A stretch of 35,268 nt of DNA from an uncultured Ruminococcus sp. Lineage in GTDB: Bacteria; Bacillota; Clostridia; Oscillospirales; Acutalibacteraceae. Both the position numbers and the translations under genes were made by a program. Shown here one piece after another: positions 9,372 through 18,286 of this stretch. The notes below the pieces were generated by a model that searched no databases, was not told the origin of the DNA, and was given only the letters and a program-made list of their open reading frames with translations. The stretch lies in the NCBI GenBank assembly GCA_902802985.1, contig CADCOE010000074.1, forward strand, positions 1 to 35,268, read 5' to 3'. Each line of letters starts with the position of its first letter. The first letter of the stretch is position 1.

Positions 9372-10861
9372 CCTTGCGATGTAGGGTGCAGCGATACGGT
9401 TTCTGTAGAAGTAGAAGGCGGCTATGCTCCCTATAAAGTGAAATGTATCGTAAAGAACCTGTCTGATGGAAAAATTCTGAAAGAAGACCAGTTTACGGCG
9501 ACCACTATGTTAGGCAGGAGTTTTCTGTTTCGGTATGACAAAGAGGGAAAGTACCAGATCAATGTATCCTTGACGGATGCGGCAGGAACTACCGTCACTA
9601 AATCACTGTCTTCTGAAGTCATTGATCAACCGTTTGTTATTTCGGAATTTTATACCACTACTTTGTCGGATGATTTTCTTTCCGGTATGGATATTGCCTT
9701 TATGGCGGCAACAGAAAATGACAGTTTGGATGCAGACTCCTTCATTACCTTCTCGACCATAAAAATGACAAAGTCTATTATACGGAAAAAATTTCGACCG
9801 CTGATGACTATAATATCCACAGAAAATGTTCTTCCGCTCAATTTATATGGAAGCCCTCTGAAGCAGGATCTTATACTTTGACAGTGCAAAGAGTAGACTG
9901 CGATGGAGCTTATGCATTAAAAAGCATCAGAATGAATATTTCGCCTTCTCAGCCGATTACCTTTAAGTCACTCACGGTATCTCCCTCAACCTCTATCATT
10001 GCAGGCGATACCGTCAAAGTAACTGCCAATGCGACAACTTCTTCCGGTTCGCTGCAATACCAATATTCCTATATCCGATACGGCAAAGAAACATTGGTTT
10101 CTGATTTTACGTCCAATACCGGATGTGATTATTGTTTTACAGATGGAATAGGTCCTTATAAAATTGTAGTGACAGCTAAAAATAACAGCGGGGAAACACA
10201 GTGTATGACCAAAGATGTTTGGGTAGAACAAACTTATATTGAAACCATCTCTGCCGATAAGACAGACATCAAGGCAGGCGATACCGTGACCCTTTCCGCT
10301 GAACTGGAAAATGCCTCATCATCGCTGACGGCATCACATTTCCTCTATACCGTGGCGAAAGACGGAAAAACGACTGTTTTGACAACCGCAAGCAATAAAA
10401 CATCGGTATGGCAGCCAACGGAAAAAGGAAATTATACGGTTACCCTTACGCTGAAAATCGGAGATAATACCATTGATGCTCTGAGTGTGAACTTCGAGGT
10501 TGGCGAAAACCCCGATTACTTGAATAAAACCCGAATTTTGGTTGGTGTTATCAGCTATGTAGAGAACGAAGGCAATTCGTCAAAATACAGTGTTCATTAT
10601 TGGGGCGGCAGCAGTGGAATTGGCGATGCAGCGTGCAACTCGTTAGGAACGACAGAGTCAAAATCTGTCGGCAGTGCGTACTGGAGCGGTACAAAACAAA
10701 CCTTCCATCTGTATGAAGCATACATTCCTAAGGATGCCACAGGCTATAAGTTCCATATCGGTGACAGATGGTTTGGTACGGACGGTTACACTTCTTCTGC
10801 TAATTCGGTCTATGTATTTAACTATTCGGGCGATAAATGTTTGTATGAAAAATCTGAATAG
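9372..10861 (+). pseudogene. Truncated, frameshifted tandem copy of the C-terminal half of the C1 protease
   Basis: From 9372 the translated sequence tracks residues about 703-1201 of the preceding protease. It starts as PCDVGCSD against LCDIGCTD, passes the Ig-like domains (GGYAPYKVK, TYIETISADKT) and ends with the same aromatic module (FHIGDRWFGTDG, VFNYSGDKCLYEK). Two stop codons (9366-9368 and 9369-9371) sit directly before the homologous part. No signal peptide or protease domain is present, and the first in-frame start candidate is a GTG at 9438. The frame then shifts near 9765-9771 (ATAAAAATGAC). Restoring one A to this five-A run rejoins both halves. The downstream part reads openly from 9878 to 10861. 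It is most simply a decayed second protease gene. Alternatives are a sequencing error at the A-run or a translated secreted fragment. Most differences I compared between the copies fall at third codon positions. Confidence 0.78.
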
Positions 10862-10872
10862 TGACTAAAATC

Positions 10873-10920
10873 AATCCGCACGAAACAAAGCGTTCTGTTT
10901 CGTGCGGATTTTGTTGTTTT
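10873..10920 (+). terminator. Rho-independent terminator after the pseudogene
   Basis: A perfect 15-bp stem (10873-10887 with 10896-10910) is followed by TTGTTGTTTT. The stem shares the TCCGCAC core with the terminator after the first protease copy, as expected if the duplication unit once included the terminator. Confidence 0.85.
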
Positions 10921-10942
10921 ATCCATATTTACAAAATGCGGC

Positions 10943-10971
10943 TTGATTAAATGGAATAATAGGAATATAAT
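10943..10971 (+). promoter_or_regulatory. Sigma-A-type promoter before mutL
   Basis: TTGATT (10943-10948) and TATAAT (10966-10971) are separated by 17 bases. They lie about 70 bases before the mutL start and after the preceding terminator. Confidence 0.7.
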
Positions 10972-11038
10972 TTGTGTATCATCAATAAGCAGATAGGTAT
11001 CTTTGTCGAAGATCTGTGAAAAGGGAGAACGTAAGAAA

Positions 11039-13195
11039 ATGGGAGCTATTAATGTATTGTCAAAACAAGTTGCCGAATTGATAGCGGCAGGAGAAGTGAT
11101 AGAACGTCCGTCATCAGTGATCAAAGAGCTTGTCGAAAATTCTATTGATGCACACGCTACCGCCATTACCGTAGAAATCAAAAACGGCGGTATTACTTTT
11201 ATGCGTGTCAGTGACAACGGAAACGGTATTATGCGTGAAGATGTGAAAAATGCATTCCTTCGTCACGCTACCAGCAAAATTGCCCGTCAGGATGACCTTG
11301 ACAACATTATGACTCTCGGTTTCAGAGGGGAAGCGCTTGCCTCAATTTGTGCTGTATCTAAGGTGGAACTGATGACAAAACATATCAGCGAGCAGGATGG
11401 CACTTGTTATGAACTGGAAGGCGGTGTGGAAAAAACATTTGATACCGTGGGCTGCCCTCAGGGCACTACTTTTGTTATACGAGATCTGTTCTATAATGTT
11501 CCTGCACGAATGAAGTTTCTGAAAAAAGATGTTGCCGAGTCCAATGCGATCGCCAGCCTAATGGATAGGATCGCTCTTTCTCACCCCGAGATCAGTTTTA
11601 CATTTATTCGTGACGGAAAGCGTACCCTCAAAACAGCAGGGGATGACCGACTGGATAATGCTATTTTTCAGGTGTTCGGAAAGCAGTTTTACGCTGGACT
11701 CATTCCTGTTTCGTATGAATATAATGGTGTAAAACTCAGCGGTTATGTGTCGAAGCCTGTCAGTGCCAATCGTGCCAGCCGCAGTATGCAGATATTTTTT
11801 GTTAATGGCAGATATGTACGTACCAAAACAGCAATGGCAGCATTGGAACAAGCCTACAAAGGATTGATTATGACCGGTAAGTTCCCCGCTTGTGTGATCA
11901 ATCTGGAGGTTAACTGTTCTACCCTTGATGTGAACGTCCATCCTGCTAAGCTCGAAATTCGTTTTACCAATGAACGTCCGATTTATGACAGTGTTTATTA
12001 TGCCGTAAAAAGTGCCGTGTCGGAATTTGATACCCGCCATTATCCGGAAAATCATCTTGATTTTCCGTCAACCAATCCCAAAGTGCTGGGATCTGTTGCG
12101 GACAGGGGAACACAGCTTGGTTTTGCTTACGGAAAGTCTCCGAAAACCGAAAGCGATAATGAGCCGACAATCTATATGCCTGAACCGATTAATTATCACA
12201 GTCGGGCAATGGTAGAGGATGCTGCCGGCGTTGCCTCCGCTTATTATCAGTCAAATAAGACGATCAAAAGTATTAATCTGGCAGAATATCTTAAAGACGA
12301 AGAAAAGAAAAATACAGATGCTTTATCAATGCCGCACAGTTCTTCGCCGCTCCTGCCGTTCTCCGACACACCAAAGGAAGAAAAATGTCCGACTCCACCG
12401 GTATCGGCCAATACATTCCCTGCGGGGATCCCCAAAGAACCTGTTTTATATGATGAAAAGAAGATCCCTTCCGAACATCCTGGTACACCAATGAGGGAAA
12501 CGCCTACTGAAACTGAAGAAGCAAAACAGGCATCAACAGAGTCCGAAATGATACGGCAGGAATGCCGATCATCACAGGAAACATCAGAAGAAACTATTGC
12601 TATCGTCGATGCGGATAAAAGAGGTTTTCCGTCAAGATATATCGGAGAAGCATTTTCCACTTATATTATCGTGGAATATTCCGATGACCGACTGATGTTT
12701 ATTGATAAACACGCTGCCCACGAACGACTGATATATGAACGGTTGAAAAGGGAACATACTGTTTCGACACCTCAGATGCTGCTGGAACCTGTGACAGTGA
12801 CACTGGACAAAACTGAATGTGAGATTGTTCTTGAAAACAAAGAAATGCTGATGGAGGCCGGCTTCTCGGTGGATGAATTTGGCAGCGGTACCATTATTAT
12901 TCGTTCTGTACCGATTATGCTGGAAAAAATGGAGATAGCTGAAGAATTTATGGAAATAGCTGATTACCTTGTCAAGCATAGAAAATTAGTGCTGTCTGAA
13001 AAAATGGAATGGCTTTATCAAAATACGGCTTGCCGTGCTGCCGTGAAGGCAGGTAATCTCAATCATCCGCAGGAATTGATTGACCTTGCCTTGACATTGG
13101 AACAAAATCCCGATGTAAAATATTGTCCTCACGGACGGCCTATTTATTTTTTCTTATCCAAACACGAGATAGAAAAAAACTTCAAACGGGTATAA
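11039..13195 (+). CDS. mutL: DNA mismatch repair protein MutL
   Basis: MutL couples mismatch recognition by MutS to strand incision. The N-terminal GHKL ATPase carries ELVENSIDAHA (about residues 30-40), DNGNGI (59-64), HATSKI (76-81) and GFRGEAL (94-100). A Pro/Ser/Glu-rich linker spans roughly 350-510. The C-terminal dimerisation and endonuclease domain has DKHAAHERLIYE, a variant of the metal-binding DQHA(X)2E(X)4E motif with Lys for Gln, and the CPHGRP motif near the end. This is the pattern of bacteria without MutH. At 718 residues it is somewhat long because of the linker. An in-frame ATG at 11003 would add 12 residues, but the conserved start MGAINVLSKQVA fits the ATG at 11039, preceded by AAGGGAGA. 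No mutS is adjacent here, unlike in many Firmicutes. Confidence 0.96.
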   Translation: MGAINVLSKQVAELIAAGEVIERPSSVIKELVENSIDAHATAITVEIKNGGITFMRVSDNGNGIMREDVKNAFLRHATSKIARQDDLDNIMTLGFRGEALASICAVSKVELMTKHISEQDGTCYELEGGVEKTFDTVGCPQGTTFVIRDLFYNVPARMKFLKKDVAESNAIASLMDRIALSHPEISFTFIRDGKRTLKTAGDDRLDNAIFQVFGKQFYAGLIPVSYEYNGVKLSGYVSKPVSANRASRSMQIFFVNGRYVRTKTAMAALEQAYKGLIMTGKFPACVINLEVNCSTLDVNVHPAKLEIRFTNERPIYDSVYYAVKSAVSEFDTRHYPENHLDFPSTNPKVLGSVADRGTQLGFAYGKSPKTESDNEPTIYMPEPINYHSRAMVEDAAGVASAYYQSNKTIKSINLAEYLKDEEKKNTDALSMPHSSSPLLPFSDTPKEEKCPTPPVSANTFPAGIPKEPVLYDEKKIPSEHPGTPMRETPTETEEAKQASTESEMIRQECRSSQETSEETIAIVDADKRGFPSRYIGEAFSTYIIVEYSDDRLMFIDKHAAHERLIYERLKREHTVSTPQMLLEPVTVTLDKTECEIVLENKEMLMEAGFSVDEFGSGTIIIRSVPIMLEKMEIAEEFMEIADYLVKHRKLVLSEKMEWLYQNTACRAAVKAGNLNHPQELIDLALTLEQNPDVKYCPHGRPIYFFLSKHEIEKNFKRV

Positions 13196-13239
13196 CCTTT
13201 TGATAATGACATTTTTTTATATGTTTTGTATGAAAATTA

Positions 13240-13269
13240 TTGATTTATTATATAAAAATATGCTATAAT
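13240..13269 (+). promoter_or_regulatory. Sigma-A-type promoter before the coiled-coil gene
   Basis: TTGATT (13240-13245) and TATAAT (13264-13269) have an 18-base spacer in a very A/T-rich gap. They lie about 30 bases before the start of the coiled-coil protein gene. Confidence 0.65.
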
Positions 13270-13298
13270 AAATTATCTATTGAAATGAGGTGTGGAAA

Positions 13299-14033
13299 AT
13301 GTCAGATAAAATAAATGAAATAGCCGAAGAAACAAAAGAAACAAAGAAATTCTCAACAAAGCTTACACCACAGGAAGAAATTGAATTTTTGAAAAATAAA
13401 CTGGAGCAGGCAGAACTGGAAGCTACCGATAAAAATATTGCACTGATAGAAATGACTGCGGCAAGGAATGCCTTGTATAAATCCTTGCAGGATACGCAAA
13501 TGCGTCTGGCAGAAACAATCGGTCAAAGAGAAAATGACATTGAAGCATACCGCAAAGAATTGGATATACGTTTGCAGGAAAAGCGTCGATTGCAGGAACA
13601 GTATGATGAGCTGGTGATCAAGGCAAAGCGTTATGATGAACTACAGGAAAGTCTGATCAAAATTAAAATGAATGCTGAGGTACGGGCACACGGTGTGATC
13701 GATGAAGCGCAGGAAAAGGCAATGGATACCATTATGCTGATTGATAATATCGAAAAGGAAATCAGTCTTTTTAGGGAGGATATTACGTTCCTCAGACGTG
13801 ATATAAAAATCGGCACGGTTACTTTGGATGACAGACTGGAGAATATATACCTGCGTCTTTGTAAAAATCTTGACAGATTGGTGAAAATTAAAGAAAATTT
13901 CTATATCAAAAATTCCCTGCCGCTTAACGGAGAGGAAGCCTCTGTAGCACAGGGAGCGGCTCCATATATTGATTATCCGTCCGATATGTCGGCTGCGGAT
14001 GAAAAAATGAATGCAGACACTTCTACAGACTAA
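13299..14033 (+). CDS. Coiled-coil protein, possibly DivIVA-like
   Basis: A 244-residue, highly charged protein. Residues about 20-130 show heptad-like Leu/Ile spacing and long E/K/R runs (EEIEFLKNKLEQAELEA, KRRLQEQYDELVIKAKRYD), which predicts a coiled coil. A second helical part (about 130-205) ends in a basic segment, and the tail is short, acidic and disordered. The general look resembles clostridial DivIVA/GpsB-type or SMC-like helper proteins, but I see no clear N-terminal DivIVA lipid-binding motif. No membrane segment or signal peptide is visible. GAGGTG (13286-13291) is spaced for the ATG at 13299; an in-frame GTG at 13290 overlaps it and is unlikely. The gene has its own promoter and terminator, so it is probably monocistronic. 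A role in division or polarity is only a suggestion. Confidence 0.7.
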   Translation: MSDKINEIAEETKETKKFSTKLTPQEEIEFLKNKLEQAELEATDKNIALIEMTAARNALYKSLQDTQMRLAETIGQRENDIEAYRKELDIRLQEKRRLQEQYDELVIKAKRYDELQESLIKIKMNAEVRAHGVIDEAQEKAMDTIMLIDNIEKEISLFREDITFLRRDIKIGTVTLDDRLENIYLRLCKNLDRLVKIKENFYIKNSLPLNGEEASVAQGAAPYIDYPSDMSAADEKMNADTSTD

Positions 14034-14061
14034 ATTTTTACCCTGTCTATATGCTATCATA

Positions 14062-14089
14062 AAAGCGGTCCGCCAAGACCGCTTTTTCT
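14062..14089 (+). terminator. Rho-independent terminator after the coiled-coil gene
   Basis: A 9-bp stem (14062-14070 with 14077-14085) has a 6-base loop and is followed by TTCTT. Confidence 0.8.
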
Positions 14090-14151
14090 TGTACCCGATG
14101 AAGTGGTATCGGTAAGGCGAACGGCATATGTTAGTGTAAGGGGGTGGCAGC

Positions 14152-14883
14152 TTGGAAAAAATAAAAATTTATTTGGTTTGTTCCGCAACACTACTTTGCG
14201 TGTTCTTGTTCGGTGGACTTCTGTATACCGCATTTGACCAGACACCAGAGATACAAACAGCTGCTCAGGCAGGGGTGAACGATGATTTTACAGTCGTGAT
14301 TGATGCGGGTCACGGCGGAGAGGACGGAGGGGCGTCTGCAAACGGTGTACTTGAAAAGGAGATAAACCTCAATGTGTCGCTGAAACTGCGGGATATGCTC
14401 GAAGCAGCAGGAATGAATGTCGTAATGATCCGTGACAGTGATCAATCTATTTATGACAGCAGTTCGGGTACCGTTCGTCAAAGAAAAGTGTCGGACTTGA
14501 AAAACAGAGTGAAAATCATCAACAGCAGCGATAAGAATATTCTGGTCAGTATTCATCAGAATAAATTTGAACAGAGTCAATACAGCGGCACACAAATCTT
14601 TTATTCTGTTAATCATCCCAAAAGTGAAATGCTGGCAGAAAGTATCAGAAAATCAGTAACAGGACTTTTGCAGCCTGACAATAAGAGAGAATTGAAGCCT
14701 GCGGACAGTTCGATTTATATATTAAATCAGGCAAAAGTACCTGCTGTGATCGTAGAATGTGGATTTTTGTCAAATGAAAAAGAAGCAGAGCTGCTTTCGG
14801 ATGAAGCGTATCGTCAGAAGATGGCGTTTGCTGTTTTCTGTGGTATTATGAATATGAGAGCAGCACAAAACAGTAATATGTAA
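14152..14883 (+). CDS. cwlD: N-acetylmuramoyl-L-alanine amidase, CwlD-like (Amidase_3)
   Basis: A zinc amidase that cuts the muramic acid to L-Ala bond. In sporulating Firmicutes, CwlD removes the peptide during muramic-delta-lactam formation in the spore cortex. Residues about 5-26 are a signal anchor. The Amidase_3 domain begins at about 47 with VVIDAGHGGEDGG (H54), then E70, SIHQN (H135) and VECGF (E202), the expected zinc and catalytic residues. The RQRKVSDLKNRVKIIN stretch and the 243-residue length match CwlD better than larger wall amidases with added binding domains. The start is a TTG at 14152, six bases after AAGGGGGT. radA follows after 17 bases. The amidase call is firm; the sporulation role depends on the host being a spore former. 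Confidence 0.85.
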   Translation: MEKIKIYLVCSATLLCVFLFGGLLYTAFDQTPEIQTAAQAGVNDDFTVVIDAGHGGEDGGASANGVLEKEINLNVSLKLRDMLEAAGMNVVMIRDSDQSIYDSSSGTVRQRKVSDLKNRVKIINSSDKNILVSIHQNKFEQSQYSGTQIFYSVNHPKSEMLAESIRKSVTGLLQPDNKRELKPADSSIYILNQAKVPAVIVECGFLSNEKEAELLSDEAYRQKMAFAVFCGIMNMRAAQNSNM

Positions 14884-14900
14884 TATACGGAGGAACGTCA

Positions 14901-16280
14901 ATGGCATCAAAAATAAAAAGTTTGTATGTTTGCTCGGAATGCGGATATGAAAGTGCAAAATGGTACGGAAAATGTCCCGGGTGCGGTGACTGGAACACAA
15001 TGACCGAAGAAGTGCGTGAAGCTTCTCCGAGAACATCTCTGTCGGCAGCACGGCAAATCAGGAAACCGTCATCATTTCCTGTGGCAATTACCGAAATATC
15101 GACCGAAGATGAAGAACGCTATTATACCGGCTCTAAAGAACTTGACAGGGTGCTGGGCGGCGGTATCGTGAAAGGCTCTCTTGTTTTGCTGGGCGGCGAT
15201 CCCGGTATCGGTAAGTCAACAATATTGTTGCAGGTATGCAGCCATCTGGGACAGATCCTCAAGATATTATATATATCCGGCGAGGAAAGCAAGCGTCAGA
15301 TCAAACTCAGAGCTTCCCGATTAGGTGTCAATTGCAGTAATCTGCTGGTGATGACCGAAACCGATGTGGAAATTGTCGCTGCCCAAATAGAACAGGAAAA
15401 GCCTGACCTTGTCATGATAGATTCTATCCAGACGATGAATTTTAAAGAGCTTAATTCTTCTCCTGGCAGTGTGACGCAGGTGCGTGAATGTACCAATCTG
15501 TTGATGAGGACATCCAAAGCACTGGATATTCCGTGCATTATCGTAGGTCACGTCAATAAAGACGGTGCGATTGCAGGACCAAAGGTACTGGAGCATATCG
15601 TGGATGCGGTATTGTATTTTGAAGGCGACAAGCAAATGTCTTACCGTATTTTGCGTGCGGTCAAAAATCGTTACGGCTCCACTAATGAAATCGGGGTTTT
15701 TAAAATGGGAGATACAGGTCTTTCGGAAGTGGAAAATCCATCCCTGATGCTTCTTTCGGGCAGACCGAAGAATGTATCGGGAACCTGTGTTGCTTGCGCT
15801 ATGGAAGGTTCCCGTCCCATTCTTGCCGAAATACAGGGTTTGGTGACCAATTCCGGCTACGGCAATCCACGCAGAATGTCCACAGGCTTTGATTATAACC
15901 GTATGTCAATGCTGCTTGCTGTGCTGGAAAAGCGGTGCGGCTACTTTTTTTCCAGTCTGGACGCTTATATCAATGTGGTCGGCGGTTTGCGTCTGGACGA
16001 GCCTGCCACAGACCTTGCTGTGACAGTGGCACTGGTCAGCAGCCTAAAAGATATTGTGGTGTCGGACGATATTCTTGCTTTTGGTGAAGTGGATCTGACA
16101 GGGGAGATCCGTGCCGTCAGCAATGCTTCTCTCAGAGTGAATGAAGCATCACGGCTCGGCTTTAAACGCTGTCTTCTTCCGTATCATAACTTAAGCGGCG
16201 TCACCCTTCCCGATGACAGCGAAATGCAGCTGATAGGTGTCCGGAATATCAGAGATGCCGTTGCGGCTCTTGGCGGATGA
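14901..16280 (+). CDS. radA: DNA repair protein RadA (Sms)
   Basis: RadA is a RecA-like DnaB-type helicase that promotes branch migration in recombinational repair and transformation. All family parts are present in 459 residues: a four-Cys zinc finger (CSECGYESAKWYGKCPGCG, C11/C14/C25/C28), Walker A GGDPGIGKST (98-107), Walker B LVMIDSIQT (about 170-178), the RadA signature KNRYGSTNE (255-263), and a C-terminal Lon-like domain with GGLRLDEPATDLA. The start follows GGAGGAACGTCA. The 3' end overlaps by 32 bases the end of a small antisense gene for a DUF1540 peptide. Confidence 0.97.
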   Translation: MASKIKSLYVCSECGYESAKWYGKCPGCGDWNTMTEEVREASPRTSLSAARQIRKPSSFPVAITEISTEDEERYYTGSKELDRVLGGGIVKGSLVLLGGDPGIGKSTILLQVCSHLGQILKILYISGEESKRQIKLRASRLGVNCSNLLVMTETDVEIVAAQIEQEKPDLVMIDSIQTMNFKELNSSPGSVTQVRECTNLLMRTSKALDIPCIIVGHVNKDGAIAGPKVLEHIVDAVLYFEGDKQMSYRILRAVKNRYGSTNEIGVFKMGDTGLSEVENPSLMLLSGRPKNVSGTCVACAMEGSRPILAEIQGLVTNSGYGNPRRMSTGFDYNRMSMLLAVLEKRCGYFFSSLDAYINVVGGLRLDEPATDLAVTVALVSSLKDIVVSDDILAFGEVDLTGEIRAVSNASLRVNEASRLGFKRCLLPYHNLSGVTLPDDSEMQLIGVRNIRDAVAALGG

Positions 16281-16410
16281 CCGTAGTGTGCGGTTCTATC
16301 TTATGCATACACCCGCTGACGGTACAGTCGGTTACGATAGAAGCACTTTCCAGTTTACAATAGCCGTCAGATTGATACACACAGTTTTCGTTACAGGGAA
16401 TAATTGTCAT
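16249..16410 (-). CDS. Small Cys-rich DUF1540-domain peptide
   Basis: A 53-residue peptide with a spaced cysteine pattern, PCNENCVYQSDGYCKLESASI followed by two further Cys (TDCTVSGC). This matches DUF1540, a probable metal-binding fold common in Clostridia and of unknown function. The reading frame is open upstream to 16518, but a strong AGGAGGT lies 6 bases before the ATG at 16408-16410, so that start is used. It is convergent with radA and overlaps its last 32 bases. Its 5' side faces the start of the deformylase gene on the other strand. Confidence 0.75.
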   Translation of the reverse strand: MTIIPCNENCVYQSDGYCKLESASIVTDCTVSGCMHKIEPHTTVIRQEPQRHL

Positions 16411-16505
16411 ACTTGTACCTCCTGTGATTGTTCCATATCGGTGATAGTATGGCATATATCTGACTGAATTATACAAAATACAGGAAATAAGAAAGGAGTA
16501 TGAAC

Positions 16506-16919
16506 GTGATAAAACCAATTAACCGAGATATAATGGTGCTGATGCGAAAGGCACTTCCTGCTGACCGATCGGATCTGCAGAGTGCTCGTGATCTTCTGGA
16601 TACACTCAATGCCAACCGTGAACGCTGTGTCGGAATGGCTGCCAATATGATCGGCGTTGCTAAGGCGATCATCGCTGTCAATACAGGTTTGGCAGCAATG
16701 GTAATGCTTAATCCGAAAATCATATCTCATTCCGCTCAAAGTTATGAAGCAGAAGAAGGGTGTTTGTCACTAGATGGGATACGAAAAACAAAACGCTATG
16801 AGAAAATTACCGTAGAATATGAAGATATGGATTTTCACAGGCATACGGCGTCTTATTCGGGATTTGCCGCACAGATCATTCAGCACGAGATTGATCATTT
16901 ATTCGGTAAAATTATATAA
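16506..16919 (+). CDS. def: Peptide deformylase-like protein with variant motif 1
   Basis: Deformylases remove the formyl group from nascent N-terminal Met using a Cys/His/His-bound metal. Motif 2 is EEGCLSL (Cys at residue 86) and motif 3 is QHEIDH (127 and 131), so the metal ligands and catalytic Glu are intact. Motif 1 reads GMAANMIG (43-50) rather than the usual GxGLAAxQxG, so the conserved Gln is Met. The 137-residue length is short but normal for compact forms. An ATG at 16500 is only one base from GAAAGGAG (16491-16498), whereas the GTG at 16506 has a seven-base spacing, so I prefer the GTG. It could be a true deformylase of a clostridial subgroup or a second, divergent paralogue with altered activity. 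Confidence 0.82.
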   Translation: MIKPINRDIMVLMRKALPADRSDLQSARDLLDTLNANRERCVGMAANMIGVAKAIIAVNTGLAAMVMLNPKIISHSAQSYEAEEGCLSLDGIRKTKRYEKITVEYEDMDFHRHTASYSGFAAQIIQHEIDHLFGKII

Positions 16920-16956
16920 AAAAAGGGACAGTCAGCATGTTCGCTTTCTGTCCCTT
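16913..16956 (-). terminator. Terminator for the minus-strand rodA-like gene, shared with def
   Basis: A perfect 9-bp stem (16923-16931 with 16948-16956) lies between converging genes. Read on the minus strand it is followed by a run of T, so it mainly ends the rodA-like transcript. On the plus strand it may also stop def. Confidence 0.78.
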
Positions 16957-16973
16957 ATGTTTTGGGCGGATGG

Positions 16974-18158
16974 TTATTGGGTGAATACACTGCCTCTTAT
17001 GGTTTGGTTCCTTTCAATTCGAACGGGTTTGTCATCGGGATCGGTCGGATGCATATGAACACTTTGTACTAATCCGACTCCGAGGTATAAACACGCAACA
17101 GATGATCCTCCCGAGCTGAAAAACGGCAGCGTAATTCCCACAACAGGCAGTATCCCCAGTACCATTCCTAAATTGATGATTACCTGTATGCCGACAAGAG
17201 CGAAAAAACCCATACAGATATTTTTTCCCAGAGGATTACACGCTTTTGCCGAGGAAATCAACAGCTTGATCAGCAGGAAGGCAAACAGCAAAAGAATAGC
17301 CATACAGCCGATAAATCCCAGTTCTTCCCCTGCCACAGTAAAGATAAAGTCGTTTTCCTGATAGGGAACGACTTGACGTGCTACACGAGGACCGTTGAAC
17401 AAGCCTTTGCCAAATAAACCGCCGGATGCGATCGACACTTTTCCCTGATACTGCTGCCAGCCGTAAGTTTGAAAAGCAGTGTCATCAGGATTGAACAGAA
17501 CCATCAAACGATTTTTTTGATCTTCATTCAAAACCTTTGACCATAATAATGGAACAGCACATAATACAATGACAAACAGAATAATAAAATACCTTAGCTG
17601 TACTCCTGCGGCAAATGTCATTACAATGAACATCAGCGCAAATACCAGAGCAGCTCCATCGTCCCCCTGTAAGTGGATCAGACCGATAGGAACAGCGGCG
17701 TGCAGAACCAGTGTTGCCACTCCGATAAAAGAATACAGCTTATTTTTTTCCGTTAAATAGGAAAGATGCTTGGAGAATGTCAGAATAAAACAAATTTTTG
17801 TCAGTTCTGAGGGCTGAAAAGTCATTCCGCCGGGAAGTTTGATCCATCCTACATCATCGGTGCCGCCTACCTGTATTCCGATAAAGAATACTGCGATCGT
17901 CAGCATCAGAGAAATACCTGCCCATATCCACCATAGTTTTGCGATGAAGTTATAATCCATTACAGAGATAACAACGGCGGCGATATAGCCGATACATACA
18001 GCAAAAATCTGTGTGCGAAGAAAATTGACATCGTCGGCACGCTGTTGACTGGCAATCAGGCAAAATCCGTAAAATGATGCTACCATTGTCAACAGCCAAA
18101 AGATTTTGTCCGTTCGCTTGCAATAGTCGGTAATATAACTCAAAATATTTTTTACCAT
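16974..18158 (-). CDS. rodA: SEDS-family peptidoglycan glycosyltransferase (RodA/FtsW)
   Basis: SEDS proteins polymerise lipid II into glycan strands, RodA in elongation and FtsW in division. The 394-residue product has about ten hydrophobic helices, with family motifs GGMTFQPSELTKICFI, HLQGDDGAALVF, GLFGKGLFNGP, ENDFIFTVAGEELGF (with the proposed catalytic Asp) and FFSSGGSS near the end. I favour RodA over FtsW or the sporulation paralogue SpoVE because of the QYQGKVSIASGGLFGKG loop, but subgroup assignment needs a tree. The open frame begins at 18164, yet GAAAGGAA lies too close to that ATG. The ATG at 18156-18158 is better spaced. It is transcribed alone, away from rplS. Confidence 0.9.
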   Translation of the reverse strand: MVKNILSYITDYCKRTDKIFWLLTMVASFYGFCLIASQQRADDVNFLRTQIFAVCIGYIAAVVISVMDYNFIAKLWWIWAGISLMLTIAVFFIGIQVGGTDDVGWIKLPGGMTFQPSELTKICFILTFSKHLSYLTEKNKLYSFIGVATLVLHAAVPIGLIHLQGDDGAALVFALMFIVMTFAAGVQLRYFIILFVIVLCAVPLLWSKVLNEDQKNRLMVLFNPDDTAFQTYGWQQYQGKVSIASGGLFGKGLFNGPRVARQVVPYQENDFIFTVAGEELGFIGCMAILLLFAFLLIKLLISSAKACNPLGKNICMGFFALVGIQVIINLGMVLGILPVVGITLPFFSSGGSSVACLYLGVGLVQSVHMHPTDPDDKPVRIERNQTIRGSVFTQ

Positions 18159-18191
18159 TATCATTTCCTTTCGTGAAGTGGTTACTGTACT

Positions 18192-18220
18192 ATTATATAA
18201 TTAATAGTAAAAAAGTGCAA
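18192..18220 (-). promoter_or_regulatory. Sigma-A-type promoter of the rodA-like gene
   Basis: On the minus strand TTGCAC (18220-18215) and TATAAT (18197-18192) are separated by 17 bases, about 35 bases before the rodA start. Confidence 0.75.
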
Positions 18221-18286
18221 TAAGCTTTATCAGTCGAATTGAGAAAGTTTGCGCCGTGACGGTGATAATATTTTTCGTTGCAGTTT

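Noticed and set aside
14095..14151. Possible sporulation sigma (SigE/SigG) promoter before the cwlD-like gene
   Set aside because: A CATATG-like -10 is present, but no -35 at proper spacing could be defined by eye.
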